From the NCBI GenBank assembly GCA_963920525.1, contig OY986436.1:85964970-86028969 (forward strand): a DNA stretch of 64,000 nucleotides, written 5' to 3'. The stretch's first letter is position 1. Every line of letters starts with the position of its first letter. A program made the position numbers and the translations under genes. Of this stretch, positions 10,801-22,380 are shown in pieces. The notes beneath the pieces were generated by a model. That model ran no database searches, had not been told where the DNA came from, and was given only the letters and a program-made list of their open reading frames with translations. This DNA is from Dichetophora obliterata. Its lineage: Eukaryota; Arthropoda; Insecta; Diptera; Sciomyzidae.

Positions 10801-13493
10801 CTTTAGAGCATCAGCCACAGAACAAAAAGTGATATTTATAAAAAAAATACTTATTGAAATGTAATACTAACAAACAATTATATAAAATGATATTTATCAT
10901 ATTATTTTAAAGGACGTTTTCCTAAAAGTATCAAAAAATAGGAAAACTTTGACAACATTTTTTTAAGGCAATAAGACATAAACGAAGAAAGGATCTGGTA
11001 GAGGATTATAGCTAAGTGTATTTTGAACATTATTTACAATTTATTTTTAATATAAAAATGTAAAACGAATATTGGTCGAAAATTAGTATAATGTACAATA
11101 AAATTGAGGCATCTCATCATGCCTTAGCAAAGTGAAATAACGTTAAATATGACGAATTGGTGAAAGCTCGAACTTTAAGTTCGTTCGATTTTTAAGTTTT
11201 TCTAAGTTGTATGACTCCAAAAAAAATTTTATTAAGTTTTTGTTTATATATCTGTGGCGTTTTATAATAACATCTTAAGTGAAAAATCATGTTTCGAAAA
11301 ATCTTGCTTCAAAGTTTTCAATCGACATATAAAGTTATATGAAAGGGTGTTTCGTTTTGTGTCATACTTTGGCAAAGGTTATGCTCAAAGCTTCAGATTT
11401 TGTGTGTTTATAGTGATATATGCTACATCAATTCCACAGTTCTGTTTTTAGTCGACTAAAGTTGTTATTACGTTTCGTCACAGATACAAATAATGGAACG
11501 TCAAAGGGATTGATGTAAGTTTTGTTATGTGCGGTAAAAAAAATTCGTTAAAACCAGCATTTAAGACATCATTTTCTTTCTGAAACTTTTAAGATAACCT
11601 TAACATAATGAAAGACATCAAAGATGTGTTTCCGTTGCTTCTAGGCACAACGATTCAGAAACCTGTACGAAAAGTCAACTAGAACTATTACAAATTTTTG
11701 TTAAGTACTGCCTGCAGTTCCTTAATTGTAATACAGCTTTTCTTACTATTGCCGCAAGTGTTGCAAGATCTTACGTCTAGATTTTGATACTGCAAATTAA
11801 CGTTTTGCCAATAATAAATAATTTTAAGACAAAATTATATTTGGTACAAAATGTTTTTATATAAAGGTATTTAATTTTAAAGCAATAAATTGTATAAGAA
11901 AAAGGGGCTGAAAAGCTTCTTGCTACGACTCTGTTGTGAACTGAAATAAGGGGACGGCGAATTAAAGTCTTTTACTTGCACAACTTATTTTAAGAAAGAA
12001 TTAGTAGAAGAAGAATATTTTGTCTACGTTAAAACTACCCATCCGCTTAATCTTGATGTTGCTCTTGCCGCAGTAAACATGGCCGTCAAATGTAAATGTT
12101 TTCTCATGTGTGGCAACGCTGCGGGAGTGCTGCCACATATGTGTAGAAGCGGCATTACGCAGTTGGCACACATAAAAAGAAGCATATTTAAAGGCGCACA
12201 AAAATAAAACCAGCACATTTTATTGGCAGCAACAAAGTCAGCGGAAGATGCTACAGCTACTTGCTAGCCACACACTCAAGCAGAGCTGCCAACATATTTA
12301 CAAATTTCCCGCATGGGGAATTTTGCAGTGCAAGATGTTGACGCGGACTTCTAGTTGCGCCCAGACAGCAGGATGATGATGATGATGACGATGCTGTTGT
12401 ATGTTGGGACAGAGCAAAAGCGGTTGGTTGAGTCGTCGGGATGCTGCTCGCTTGGCAAAAGTTTCGAGTTGAAATAGTTTTGGAAATTCAATATTTGCAC
12501 AACTTTTGCAGTCCACTTTGGGGTATGTTTGGGAAATATAATTACCAATTCAATTTTCATTATTTGTAACATACTCATACACAAACGTATATGTAGGCAC
12601 ACACATGCAGAGACACGTGCTATGTATATGTATACATAACACTGAAACACATTCACACTTGTAGTCGAAATGTGTTTGTGTGAGAGCTTTCGTGCTAGTT
12701 GTTTGTGTTCGTGTGACTTCCTGCAAGTTGAAAAGGACCCTTTTTGCAATAATGGCAAGATTTTTGGTTCATTTTTCCAAAGTTAAATTGTATTTATATA
12801 CGTCGTTCTATAAATTTAAAAAAGTTTAACTCAGCTTTGTTCAATTTTCGACAGTTCCTTTCATTATACAATGAGTAAAATTTAACAAAGTTATTCTAGT
12901 TTTAACTTTTATGAATAGCAACTCAGGTCAAATATGTAAAAAATAAGAACAAAACTGTACACGAAGAGAATTCCTAGGAACGAATATGAATAAGGTTTTC
13001 ATAATTTGTGAAATATGATATTAGTATTCTATAAAATTATGGTTACTTATGCTATGAATTTTATACTTTTTAAAATTGAACCATTTACATTTGATGACTA
13101 CGTTTTAATATGTAAATGTTCAGTATTTATTCCCAAGGAATATATCTGTTGTTATAAATCAGAAATTCCTAAGATTACTTGTATACGACTTTGAGATAGT
13201 TTTATAGAATATTAAATCAGAATTTAAAAATTATTTATAATATTGCTTCAAATTAAGACTATAAGTTAAGTTGAAAAATTATTTTTAGGCATACGCTATT
13301 TTAAAGTAAATCAGTAGAACCTTGTATTATATGTGAGTAAATAATGTTTTCTTTTGAAATTGTTAATGTGACCAATTCTCAATTCTTGTTGAATTGGTCT
13401 TGAATTGATCTTTTTGCTTAAAATGAAAATAAATAAGAAGCCTTTTCCCTTTTCTTAATGAAAAATAAGAAAGGTTTTCATTTTCAAACCTTT
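7887..13493. other. 5.6 kb without a recognised gene
   Basis: Mostly unique AT-rich DNA. Isolated items are a CGGTGGCGTAGCTAGCTGGG motif near 10,779 resembling a hAT terminal repeat without a visible partner, and CA/TG-rich microsatellite-like sequence near 12,560-12,690. The 12,000-12,500 stretch is less AT-rich but gives no exon I can name on either strand. Confidence 0.45.
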
Positions 13494-14391
13494 CTCAGTG
13501 AACAATTTAGCTAGTGCTACGCAAAAGAAGTCTTGCTAGCAGTGCTATTATTGGCAGCAATATACCTTCCATGATCGTTGTGTTGATGAGTGGTTCTGTA
13601 AGGCCTACCTCTTGAAGGTTCTGAGTCTTTTAATAGCATTTCATATGAAAAAATTTAGAAAAAGATTTTTAAAAAAACCAAGATACAAATTTTTTGGTCC
13701 GAGCTAGGTCTCGAACCCAGGTCTCCGAATTCAAACACATTACATATCATATTGTATGAAAACTTTTATATGGAAAAATTCTAACAGCCATATTCATAAA
13801 AAGTTGCAAACCTCTTGTAAGCCCTTTGTAAGACACGTGCCTAAAAACGTTATTCATAAACGTTCAATAACGAAAAAAACCTCTTGTAAGAGCTTCACAA
13901 ATGAGAGAATTTTAAAATAGAAACAAACCTTCTGTAAGTCTCCTACAAAGGTATTTTAAATTTTAATGTTCTCAATTGAGAGCAATCTTCTCATTTTGTG
14001 ACAAACTAAAATGTCAACAAACAAATAAATAAATGAAAATAATAGTGTTTTGTGATCAGTGTTACCATATGGGCAGATAAACTTTTTGTTGGCAGTTTTT
14101 TGAGAGGGTAGACAGTTTTCCAGTTTTTGCCTAAAAAATAGAGTTTTTTTTATTTACCCAGTTTATTTTTACGATTAAAACAATGTTTAATGAATCAAAA
14201 TCAATAAATGAAATAAATTGTATGTTACAACAAAAATATAAGTAACATTTGAAGCTGCTTCTCATTTTAATACTACTTTTCACGCCCTTTTAAAAATTTC
14301 TTTATGAAGTGGTAGCGCAGTTGCTATTATTGTTGCTTTCGTTGTTTCTGTTCTTTTGTCTCGATTTTCATTCGTCAAGTCTTGACTGTCA

Positions 14392-14443
<52 letters not shown>

Positions 14444-14457
14444 ATATGAATATATAT
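14392..14457. repeat. (TA)n microsatellite
   Basis: About 65 bp of alternating TA with a few interruptions. It generates the artefactual Tyr/Ile-rich start of the overlapping reading frame, so the hAT coding remnant should be read only from about 14,457. Confidence 0.9.
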
Positions 14458-15083
14458 GCTTCGAAAACTACAAAGAAATTGATGTAAATGATTTCAAGTT
14501 CTTAAAAAATCATAAAGACATTTATTTAAGAGTCGAGGTATATTCGTCTTTAAGCTCTATGCATAAATTATTCGAATCAGATGACATGGATTTAAGAGAA
14601 CATTGCTTAAAATTTTATGTTGAGCTATGCAATTGTTTACTACAAAAGTTTGATTTTGGGAATGATTTTCTAAAATGTTTCGAACTTTTAGAACCAGCGA
14701 AAATTTTAAAAAGGCAAGATTTCACTATTTTCAATTTGTGTATTTTTTTACCTAATGTCATCCTTTCAGAAAAATAACAAGAAATTGACTATGAGTTGCA
14801 TGAGTTGCGCCACATTAATTTCAGTGATTTGAATTTACTTAATGAAAATAATATTGAACATTTTTGGAAAGCAATTTTTGATCAGAAACGTAGAGATGAT
14901 TTCCATTACTTGTAAAACTTGTTTATGTTGTTTTAACGATACCTGTAGCAACAGCAAATGTAGAACGTATTGTTTCACAAATAAATATAAATAAAACTCA
15001 AATCAGAAATAAATTAGAAATTCCCACCTTGTGTGGGATTTTTCGAACTAAAAATTTTTTAAGGAAAAGCGATTGGAACTGCA
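14457..15083 (+). pseudogene. hAT-family transposase remnant, C-terminal part
   Basis: The reading frame from just after the (TA)n run to 14,777 encodes about 105 residues typical of the helical insertion region of hAT transposases. After an in-frame stop it continues (with EHFWKAIFDQ) to about 14,914. A frame change then leads to ATANVERIVSQINI...TQIRNKLEIP, which is the conserved hAT dimerisation segment (family pattern NA-VER-FS-INxIKTxxRNxL). hAT enzymes excise and reinsert elements with 8-bp duplications, and this segment mediates their oligomerisation. At least two stops and one frameshift make it inactive. The N-terminal zinc finger is not visible. Confidence 0.7.
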
Positions 15084-16300
15084 CAAATTAAAACAGTCAT
15101 CAGAAATTATAAAAAAGTTTGGTCAAAATATGTTTAAAAAATAATTTCATTTTTCAGATTTCATGGTGACTGTCACAAATGGTGACTGTTTGATTTTTCT
15201 TAAACAGTCTTCCCATTACAAAATTTCAAAAAAGGTTTGATATAAAATGTATTTCTGATTTTGGGTTTATTACAATAGATTTGAGAAAAAATGCTTTCTG
15301 CATTTGCTGGTGCTTCAGGAATCGATAAAACAGCATAAAAAACTTTCCTTTGTAATGAACAGAATTGGAATTATCTCCACATTTCATAAATTAATCTATT
15401 GAAATTAATTTGATTTATTAATGAATAAAACTAATTTATATGGGATGTAATTTACTATGATCTCAAAAATTGGTAATGACATTTACATTCACATAAATAT
15501 CAATTGTATATTTTTTAAACAAATTTTTAAGTTTTTCAATAAATTGATAATTTAAATGATTTTAACTAATGAGTGCGATTGTTTTTGTTTTGTTTAATTA
15601 TTAATTTAATTTAAATTCTTTATTTCAAGTTATATTCGTTTTACTATAAAAGATGTTACTTTATCTTATTGTACTAGCAAGTGTCAAATAAATAAATAAA
15701 TACGAAATACAAGAATAAAAAATTTTAAAGAACTCATTTTAAATATATGTTTTAATTATTTTTTTTAGTTCCAGTTTTTTCACAAAAAATTAAGATTTTT
15801 TTCTGAAAGTTAAAGTTTAAACACTGTTTTTGAATTAAATGTAAACAACATTTCAAAGTCACAAACGAAAACTACAACTGTTCCTACTTTAAAGCATCAG
15901 TATTCTCACTTCAACCATAAGACTCTTAAAACTCGTTTATGAATACAACGCTTTTAAAGAGTGTTTTAACTTTAAAAAGCATTTTGACTAAAAAACGTTT
16001 GAAAGCTGTTTTAAAATATTTTTATATATCTTTTCTAATATTTTTGTTTGAATAAATTTAAAAAAAAATATAAATATCAAAAAAAATAATATAAAATGAA
16101 CAGAAAAATTTGTAAAAATGTAGATTTAAAAAGAAAAATACAAAATAATTTTTTTTTGTCTGAGCTGGGTCTGGAACTCGCATTCCCGAAAGCTTACTTG
16201 CATTTGTAATGATGCAAAATAAGCGAAACTTGGTTGCGGTAGACGAGTCGATATGATGTCGGATCGGTACACGAGAAAACGTTGGTTCAAGTCAGGAGAT

Positions 16301-17254
16301 GGTCAGTGCCCAATTTGGTTTTAAAGCAATGTCGACCACGTAGTACCCTCACGAGGGTAGCGATCTCACAGACACGATCGGCAAATCACACGTACTCTGC
16401 CGATTATTGCAAGCAAGCTCGTTTAGCGCGTTTTGACTCACATCACTTCAGAAAATTAAAATGGTAGCATGAATAGCAGGCCTTGTTTGTGTTTGTAAGC
16501 TCGTGTTTGGTCGACACTGTTTTAAAGGGTATGAACAGTGTAAGACTTTAAAAAAATTTTTTTTTTCATAAATTAGTTTACACACAAGGAATGCATCTCA
16601 AATTTCAATTTCGTTAAATATTCGAAAAGAGCGTCAAATTACCTTTTTTGACCTGGTTGACAGCATAACTAAGACGGTTTTTGTCAGATCGATTTGTTTT
16701 AAAATGTGTTTTGTTGAGAAAATTTGCCTCTTCAGCCTGACGTAACCGGTTTTTATAACTTATTTTTTTTTATAAACAATTTTCTTTTAAAAACATGAAA
16801 ATGTTATTTTTTGAAATGGTCGTTATTTTTTTCTAAACAATATTTTGAAAATCCCCTACGTCCAGCTATAATCAATAATATATATTTTAAGAATCTATTT
16901 CGTTTTTGATCCTCAGTTGATCCATGTGAACGAATTGCTGTTAACGCCACTGAGGTTGGATTCAAGAAGTATAATTTTAAAAGAACCATTATGTAAAAGT
17001 AAAGCATTTAAAAAAAAAAATAAGTTTTTTTTGTACTTATAAAAGTTCTAAAGATTTGTACAAAGTTTAATATAAATCCATCAAACTGATTTCTTCTTAT
17101 AAAATAAACAAAAACACAAAGAACAAAAAAATTCAAACGTTTACACTGTTCATACCTCGCCTGTATATAAAAATAGCACAAATATTTTTCTTTTAGGAAA
17201 ATCTTTGAACATGCATTCTCAAAATATTGCTTCCACAAGAACCGAAGTGGACTG
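16301..17254. other. No recognised gene
   Basis: The first 150 bp are less AT-rich but show no known domain. The remainder is AT-rich with short open frames on the minus strand lacking motifs or splice signals. Confidence 0.4.
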
Positions 17255-17600
17255 CATAGTTTTATGGAAAGGCTAATTGGACTGCGTTAAATAATTTTTA
17301 TCGCAATTTCAAATAGTTCAACAGGTTCTTCTTTGCCCTAAATTGAGCAAAAATGTATGGTCATTTGTTAAAAAAGTAAAGAATAAGACATTGCCATCGA
17401 TTCAAAATTTTTTTAAAAGATGACCATATCTTCACTGATTCGGCTGGCAAAGCGAGCCTGTTTGCACTCTTTCGAAAAGCAATCAGCCACTGCCGTTTAT
17501 TGAAGGTAGATATTCTCTAATGCAAGAGATTTACTTTCGAACGATGCCAGTTAAAAGAGTCATTGCTAAAGAGCTTACTAAAGAGCTGCACGGATGTATT
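17255..17600 (+). pseudogene. Scrap of a Jockey/CR1-type LINE ORF2
   Basis: Broken translation gives the linker between endonuclease and reverse transcriptase: VWSFVKKVKNKTLPSI, then AISHCRLLKVDIL, then KRFTFER. These line up, block for block, with 56,140-56,370, where the same LINE family is better preserved. Frameshifts and stops are frequent. No ends or poly-A tail are visible. Confidence 0.6.
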
Positions 17601-18580
17601 GAAAGACATTAGTTTGTTTTTCAAATGCTTATTCTATTCGATTCTTATATCGAATTACAATGTTTTGAAAATAAAATTTGGATAGAGTAAAACGAAAGCA
17701 AACTAAATCGTTTATAGAGTAAAACGAATATATAGCATAAAACGAATACAGAATAAATCGATTATGAATACAAAGAGTAATTCGGATTTTGAGGATATTT
17801 TAACATAACAATTTAAATAAAATATCAATTAAATTAAATTAATTAAACATATTTGAGTATCTATATATTATTACGCAAAGAAAAAAAATTGTGGTATCAT
17901 TTTACCTGTGTTAACGTCAGCATATTCACATAAATCTTATATTGTTGCAAATGTATTTCCGACTACATTTGCAGAATATTCGAATAACCCAGTAAAATAA
18001 TCGAGATCGCTCCAATGAGGAGCACCAAGAGCAATTGTGCTCCTTTACTGTTTTATAAAATCAATAGGCGAGCAGTTAATGAAAAATAGAACATAAAGTG
18101 AGGCATGTGCTTTTTAGGAAACTCTATCGTTATTTTCTGTGAAAAAAAATTTTTAAATGTTCCTTTGCTGATCCATTTGGATCATTTATTGATCGCTCCT
18201 TTTGAGCTTCTTTGAGATGTCAAAGGGAGCGCTACCCGTCCTAGGGCACACAATGATAGAAGAGAACACAAAATACACCCAGCTTGGATCAATAAGGAGC
18301 ACTCCCAGATCGCTCATAGGATGATCCACTTTTTTAATGGGAAGTTTTCATTAAGAAAGGTAAAGCTAATCATATGTAAAAACCTTTTAAGGTTCGAACC
18401 TAAACCATTTTTAAGTTGCTCATTATGGGTAACAACATTAATATGCATTTAACCGAACACTTACGTTTTTATTTGTAACGGAGCAAAACGTCTAATTTGG
18501 TTGGGCCTTCTGTTGAACATCGTTGCTGTAGCATACACGAAAGAGAAGAGAGTGACTCAGAACACTTCAAGAGAGCTGTG
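17601..18580. other. Spacer, possible palindromic repeat
   Basis: No gene. Between about 18,000 and 18,330 the motifs GATCGCTCC and GGAGCAC recur in both orientations, suggesting a decayed hairpin MITE without clear ends. Confidence 0.35.
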
Positions 18581-19342
18581 CAAGATGTATTAAAGAAGGT
18601 GGAAGAACTAAATGACGTTTATAAAATCAACACCGTAGTGCTGTCAAAATCAAACAAAATGTAGTGATGCCATATTTTGAGTGATAATCCAGTGAAAAAT
18701 CCAATGTTTTGTTACTTGTTCTTTTTGGTTCGAAAAAACAACACGCGTCTAGAGTGATTTGTCATTAGTAGTGATTCTTGTGTGATTTCGTCAGAAAAAA
18801 AAAATTATATTAAATATGTCTAGAAGCTGTGGTATTTGCCATAGTACATGGAATTAGGAGAATATTTCTTTCTTCAAAGTTCCAAAGGACGATTATCGAA
18901 GAAAGAAGTGGATCGAATGTTGCGGCTTGGATGTGAGGCTTACGGGCACAGTCTGCGAAAAACATTTCAGGAAGCAGGATTTCATAAATGCAACTGTAAT
19001 CCATTGTGTAAGAAACCACGTCTGATGTCGTGCGCAATGCCGCCCTTGCATGTAAGACCACCGTTACAAAACATTGATTTTGTAGCAGAAAACGGAATAA
19101 AAAGCAAATTTATAGATTGCAGTACACAGACTTTTCAATTAAAAAAAAGCCTTAAATTTTTCTGCTTGTGAAGCTTCTTCGCTTAATGCCCTTTCCCGAC
19201 TACAAAACTCCCACATAATTCTTTGTCCCACACAAAGGCAAAAGAAAAATAATGTGGCATCACTACAACGAAATTTGATAGCGCTACGGTGTCGATTTCA
19301 AAGATGTCAACCTACTTCTTCCACCTTCATAAATTCATCTTG
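18581..19342 (+). mobile_element. P-element-like transposon, 762 bp, internally deleted
   Basis: The left end CAAGATGTATTAAAGAAGGT and the inverted right end CAAGATGAATTTATGAAGGT open an imperfect inverted repeat. It continues, with gaps, for roughly 110 bp on each side (shared blocks CACCGTAG(T/C)GCT and GTAGTGATGCCA). The flanks carry an 8-bp duplication with one mismatch: GAGCTGTG at 18,573-18,580 and GAGCTGTA at 19,343-19,350. The CA..GATGAA..AAGGTGG pattern resembles the canonical P-element terminus as I recall it, and P elements make 8-bp duplications. The interior encodes a THAP zinc finger, the N-terminal DNA-binding domain of P transposases. At 762 bp it lacks most of a transposase gene. 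Confidence 0.8.
18816..19025 (+). pseudogene. THAP-domain N terminus of a P-like transposase
   Basis: From the ATG at 18,816, the frame gives a THAP C2CH zinc finger: Cys5 and Cys8 (CGIC), Phe19-Phe20 and Pro23 of the FFKVPKD block, Trp32, then Cys47 and His50 in CEKHF. This domain binds the transposon ends. The frame is broken by TAG at codon 14 (18,855-18,857) and stops again at 19,023-19,025, before the family's AVPxxF box can be seen. A second frame after 19,025 reads FIDCSTQTF, a THAP-transposase-like linker. The catalytic RNase-H-like region is absent. A host THAP protein is less likely, because the sequence sits exactly between P-like inverted ends. Confidence 0.75.
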
Positions 19343-19553
19343 GAGCTGTATAGCATTTTTGTTGTTTCAGTTTCTTAATTACTCTCTCGCACTGATAGCC
19401 TGAACACTGTTCAGTGAACAGCAGTGTGGCCACGAGCTTTAAAAATGAAAGCTAAACCGGCCAAAAAAAAGGTCGAAACAAGCTAAATGACTTGAAAAAA
19501 ATTTTGAAGTTTGTATTTAATTTTTAACATAAATTTTTTTTAATATAGTTACT

Positions 19554-20075
19554 AGACCGTACCAAAATTAAATTCGAAGCACACCATCTAATTCGAAACA
19601 TTTTGAAGGTAATTCCGAAGATTTTTTACAAAAATTTCGTCATATCTTTAACATTTACAGTCCGATCTTAATGTATGGTATAACGATATTTTTGTCTTGA
19701 GAAGAATATTATTTGCTCCAAAAGTCATTGAATTCAAGTACTCCCTTCTAGTACTTATCAACCAAATCTCAGCTCTTACCATCCTTATGTACCACTAATG
19801 TCAGAAAATTTAAGCACGTAAAACATAAATAACCTTTTCTTATACAGGTATTACAATTATTTCAGTAGAAGTATTTAAAAAATTTTTTAATTTATTTTGC
19901 CGAACGTAGGAACCTTTTCAAATTTTTCGTTAAAGCTTCGGCATTTAGAGTTTGATCTTAAAGTGTGATGCATATTTCCATGTTTGTATTTTAAGGAGAC
20001 TAATTTTTTTGCTCCAAAGGTCATTGACATCAAATACTCCATTCTAGTACTCACCCACCAGATCTAAGCTTCTAA
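19554..20075 (+). repeat. Dispersed repeat family R, two tandem copies
   Basis: Copy 1 (19,554-19,800) starts near GACCGTACC and contains GCACACCATCTAAT, ATTTACAGTCCGATCTTA and CTTCTAGTACTTATCA. Copy 2 (about 19,895-20,075) repeats the second half (GCCGAACGTAGGAA, GTTTGATCTTAAAGTGTGAT, TTCTAGTACTCACC). Other copies lie at 40,421-40,790 (plus) and at 49,738-49,905 and 50,510-50,760 (minus). No coding capacity. Confidence 0.75.
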
Positions 20076-20317
20076 AACATGAAATAAAAAAAAGTGAATC
20101 AAATAAAAAGTTTTGAAACCATTGCCCAGCACTTTGAAGGTCCTGCTCTCCTTAGCTCTTTAAAATTATCTTTACTAAACTTAAATTCATGAAGTATTTT
20201 TAAAATGATATATACAATGACCATCACAGTAGAATCTTCTAATTCTACCAATATAAAAAAATTTTATATATGCGGTCGGTTATTACTATAGTATCGTTTT
20301 TTTTACATTTTTTTTAC

Positions 20318-20521
20318 AGAATTTTTAAAATTTATACATATTAAAGCTAAAATATTAATTTTAAAATAAACACATTCTGAAAAAATTTTGTATGAAATTA
20401 CAAAAAAAAAAAAATGAAGTTGTTTGAATTTTGAAAGTTTTTGTATGAAAATAAATTAAAAAAAAAATACAAAAAATTAAGTCTTATTTTTTTGCAAATT
20501 CTACCAACAAGTCCTGCTCTG
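20318..20521 (+). repeat. About 204-bp repeat, copy 1
   Basis: The segment CAGAATTTTTAAA ... CCTGCTCTG is nearly identical to 38,008-38,213, including A-rich runs and the block TTGCAAATTCTACCAACA. The CAG/CTG ends hint at a hAT-type non-autonomous element. No convincing target duplication was seen. Confidence 0.7.
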
Positions 20522-20944
20522 TCCTCGGGTCAGAATTCCAAAAAATGTGAGTCAACTTTTTATAACTCATGAATAACATCAAAAATTCCTCAAAAATTAA
20601 ATCACGTTTTGTCTCATATTTTTAATCCGAAAGTTAATTGTTTAAAAACTCCTGACTATAAAAGAGTCACAGTAAAAGCGCAGAAAAATGTATTTAATAG
20701 AAACTTTTTTTGTGCCGCAAATTACGAAGACTGTGGTGCAATGCCGCCATAAGCAGTGCTAACTCCAGCGAGAAAACCATGGATGCTGAAATTTAATTTT
20801 TCGAAAACCGCTCGAGGGAAAATTAAAATCAGTTGTTGGCTGAAGTAACTTTAAATTTTTACTAGGCGGTTCGAACAAGAAAGGTTTTTTCAGTATATTC
20901 TTATTGGCTTCACTGTTATCATCACTACCATCATCTACAACTGT
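20522..20944. other. Spacer within the TE nest
   Basis: No gene recognised. It may belong to an older hAT-type element whose right end lies at 27,542, but its left end was not found. Confidence 0.3.
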
Positions 20945-21557
20945 CAGGCGCGTACCCAGAAAAAATTTCAGGGGAAGGGGGACTTTAATTTTTTTATTTA
21001 GACTTATTCTAATTCTTTTTATACAAAATAATCTTTATATCATAATGTCTACAGGGTTAGAAAACTTGTACTAATATTGTTACTTTTCTGTACTACATAT
21101 AGTACAAACCTCACAAACACCGCGAGGTTCAATCACACGACCTTCAGTTTGTCAACTTACTTCTCTAACACCACCGGGCTATTGGCCAACCCATAAAAGG
21201 CGCGATAAACAAAGATATGAACCTAATATTGAGTCGCAGCATTGCCAGGCTAACTTTTTACGGGTCTTCATCCAAATTTAGTATAAAAATGTACTAGAAT
21301 TTAGTATAAATTGTATTAAAAACAAAAATTAATACAGAATTATACTTAAATTTAAACCGAAAAGTATAAAATTGAAACCAAAAAGCTAAAATTTTAACCA
21401 GAAAGCTAAAATGGATGCTGTAATATTCCTTTTAGTTCAAATTAGAGTGCAGAAGAGTTTTAATTATAAGTTAGTATTTGTAAAGTTTAAATCTTAAACC
21501 GAAAGGTTTAAAAAATGAAGTAATATTTTGGTGGGACTAAAATATGGTCCAAGATTT

Positions 21558-21764
21558 CTAACAGTGTAGTCTTCTTTTATTTCGAGCCAGTGCATTTAAA
21601 ATTTCTTCTAAAAAAAGAGCTGACCCATTGAGTCTTTCTTCTCCAGTTTTACTTCTCATGTATGTTTTGAGGCTTCGAAGTGACAAAAGCGACCGTTCGC
21701 TTGAAGCGACTAAAAACGGCGACTGAAGAACCGGATTTTTGATTGATTTATCATTGCAACGCAA
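21558..21764 (-). pseudogene. hAT transposase C-terminal dimerisation segment
   Basis: The 68-residue frame contains ASSERSLLSLRSLKTYMRSK followed by GEERLNGSALF. This corresponds to the conserved C-terminal hAT block (family pattern xxSERxFSxLRxxKTYLRSTMxxERLNGLALL) found in the ZMYM/TTF-type hAT transposases. No catalytic region is seen upstream on the minus strand, so this is a fragment. Its position about 600 bp inside the CAGGCGCGTAC end at 20,945 fits the 3' part of the enclosing hAT. Confidence 0.75.
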
Positions 21765-22065
21765 ATATTAAGGGATTCGATAAACATTACAGGTCAACTT
21801 GTCTTATTCGAACCCTAAATCGTGGGATTTTATTAACAAGAAAATATAAAAATTTTGAGCAAAAATAAGCGCAACTACAATAAATGTTGAACTTTTCTGA
21901 TATATAAAAAAATCATAACGTGTTTTATAAAATAATATAATTGTTTAATATGTTTAATCATTCTTGATTTTAAATATAAATTCTAGTTGTTTGACAGTTT
22001 AAAATCTTTTATTGAGCTTTAGGTCAGTTTAAAACAATTAATTGCTCTAACGAATTTTTTTGCAA

Positions 22066-22283
22066 AGAAACAACAACATTTTTTCTACTTATATTTACTT
22101 ATATTTAGGCTGTTTTGCTGACTTATTTCAATAAGACTTATCATTACATTGGTTTTTCCAAAACTTGAAGGTCCTACAATAAGTCCGCAAATAGAGTTGA
22201 GTAGCAATGAACTGTGTCGTATTCCATTTTATGTATTTAACTTTTTTTACGGTAATCAATTTATGTTGTTTTAAGAATCGCAT
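22066..22283 (-). pseudogene. Polinton/adintovirus-type packaging ATPase N terminus (broken)
   Basis: On the minus strand an ATG at 22,283 opens MRFLKQHKLITVKKVKYIKW. In another frame a textbook Walker A P-loop, GPSSFGKTN, is encoded at 22,148-22,174, preceded by CGLIV and followed by a Leu/Ile helix. The order (short basic N terminus, then C-G-x-I-V-G-P-S-x-x-G-K-T-N) is what I know from FtsK/HerA-type DNA-packaging ATPases of Polintons (Mavericks) and adintoviruses. The Walker A Lys and Thr are kept, but a frameshift separates the start from the P-loop and the frame ends soon after. No Walker B was found. A parvovirus helicase P-loop is an alternative, but the SSFGKTN form fits less well. 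It diverges from the PLA2-like gene across 97 bp. Confidence 0.45.
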
Positions 22284-22380
22284 TATGAAAACTACTAAAT
22301 GATAGAATATATAAAAAGGGTATTTTATGGGGTTTCAACCACTTTAACATCACTCTTTAATTAAAAAGGTATTAATATCT

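Larger units (their letters stand above)
14057..15188 (+). mobile_element. Decayed hAT transposon with internal (TA)n
   Basis: Putative ends are CAGTGTTACCATATG at 14,057 and, inverted, CAGTCACCATTTG ending at 15,188. The 8-bp flanks TTTGTGAT and TTTGATTT agree at 5 of 8 positions, so the duplication is tentative. The interior holds the transposase remnant described separately and a (TA)n run at about 14,392-14,457. Confidence 0.5.
13494..16300 (-). mobile_element. TA-type repeat copy 2, interrupted by a hAT
   Basis: The left part (about 13,494-13,760) is homologous, in inverted orientation, to the right part of the element at 33,495-34,311. Shared blocks are GTGCTATTATTGGC, ACCTTCCATGATCG and TCTGTAAGGCCTACCT. 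The right part (about 16,140-16,290) matches the other end (AATGATGCAAAA and GATGTCGGA blocks). Both contain tRNA-like B-box matches (GGTCTCGAACC near 13,710). The middle is split by the hAT at 14,057-15,188. The left end CTCAGTGAACA is a mutated version of CCCAGTGGGCA. The right boundary is approximate. Confidence 0.5.

Noticed and set aside
12351..12758. 135-residue minus-strand frame
   Set aside because: Contains His/Ile runs from a GAT microsatellite and CA-rich sequence, with no domain or splice support.
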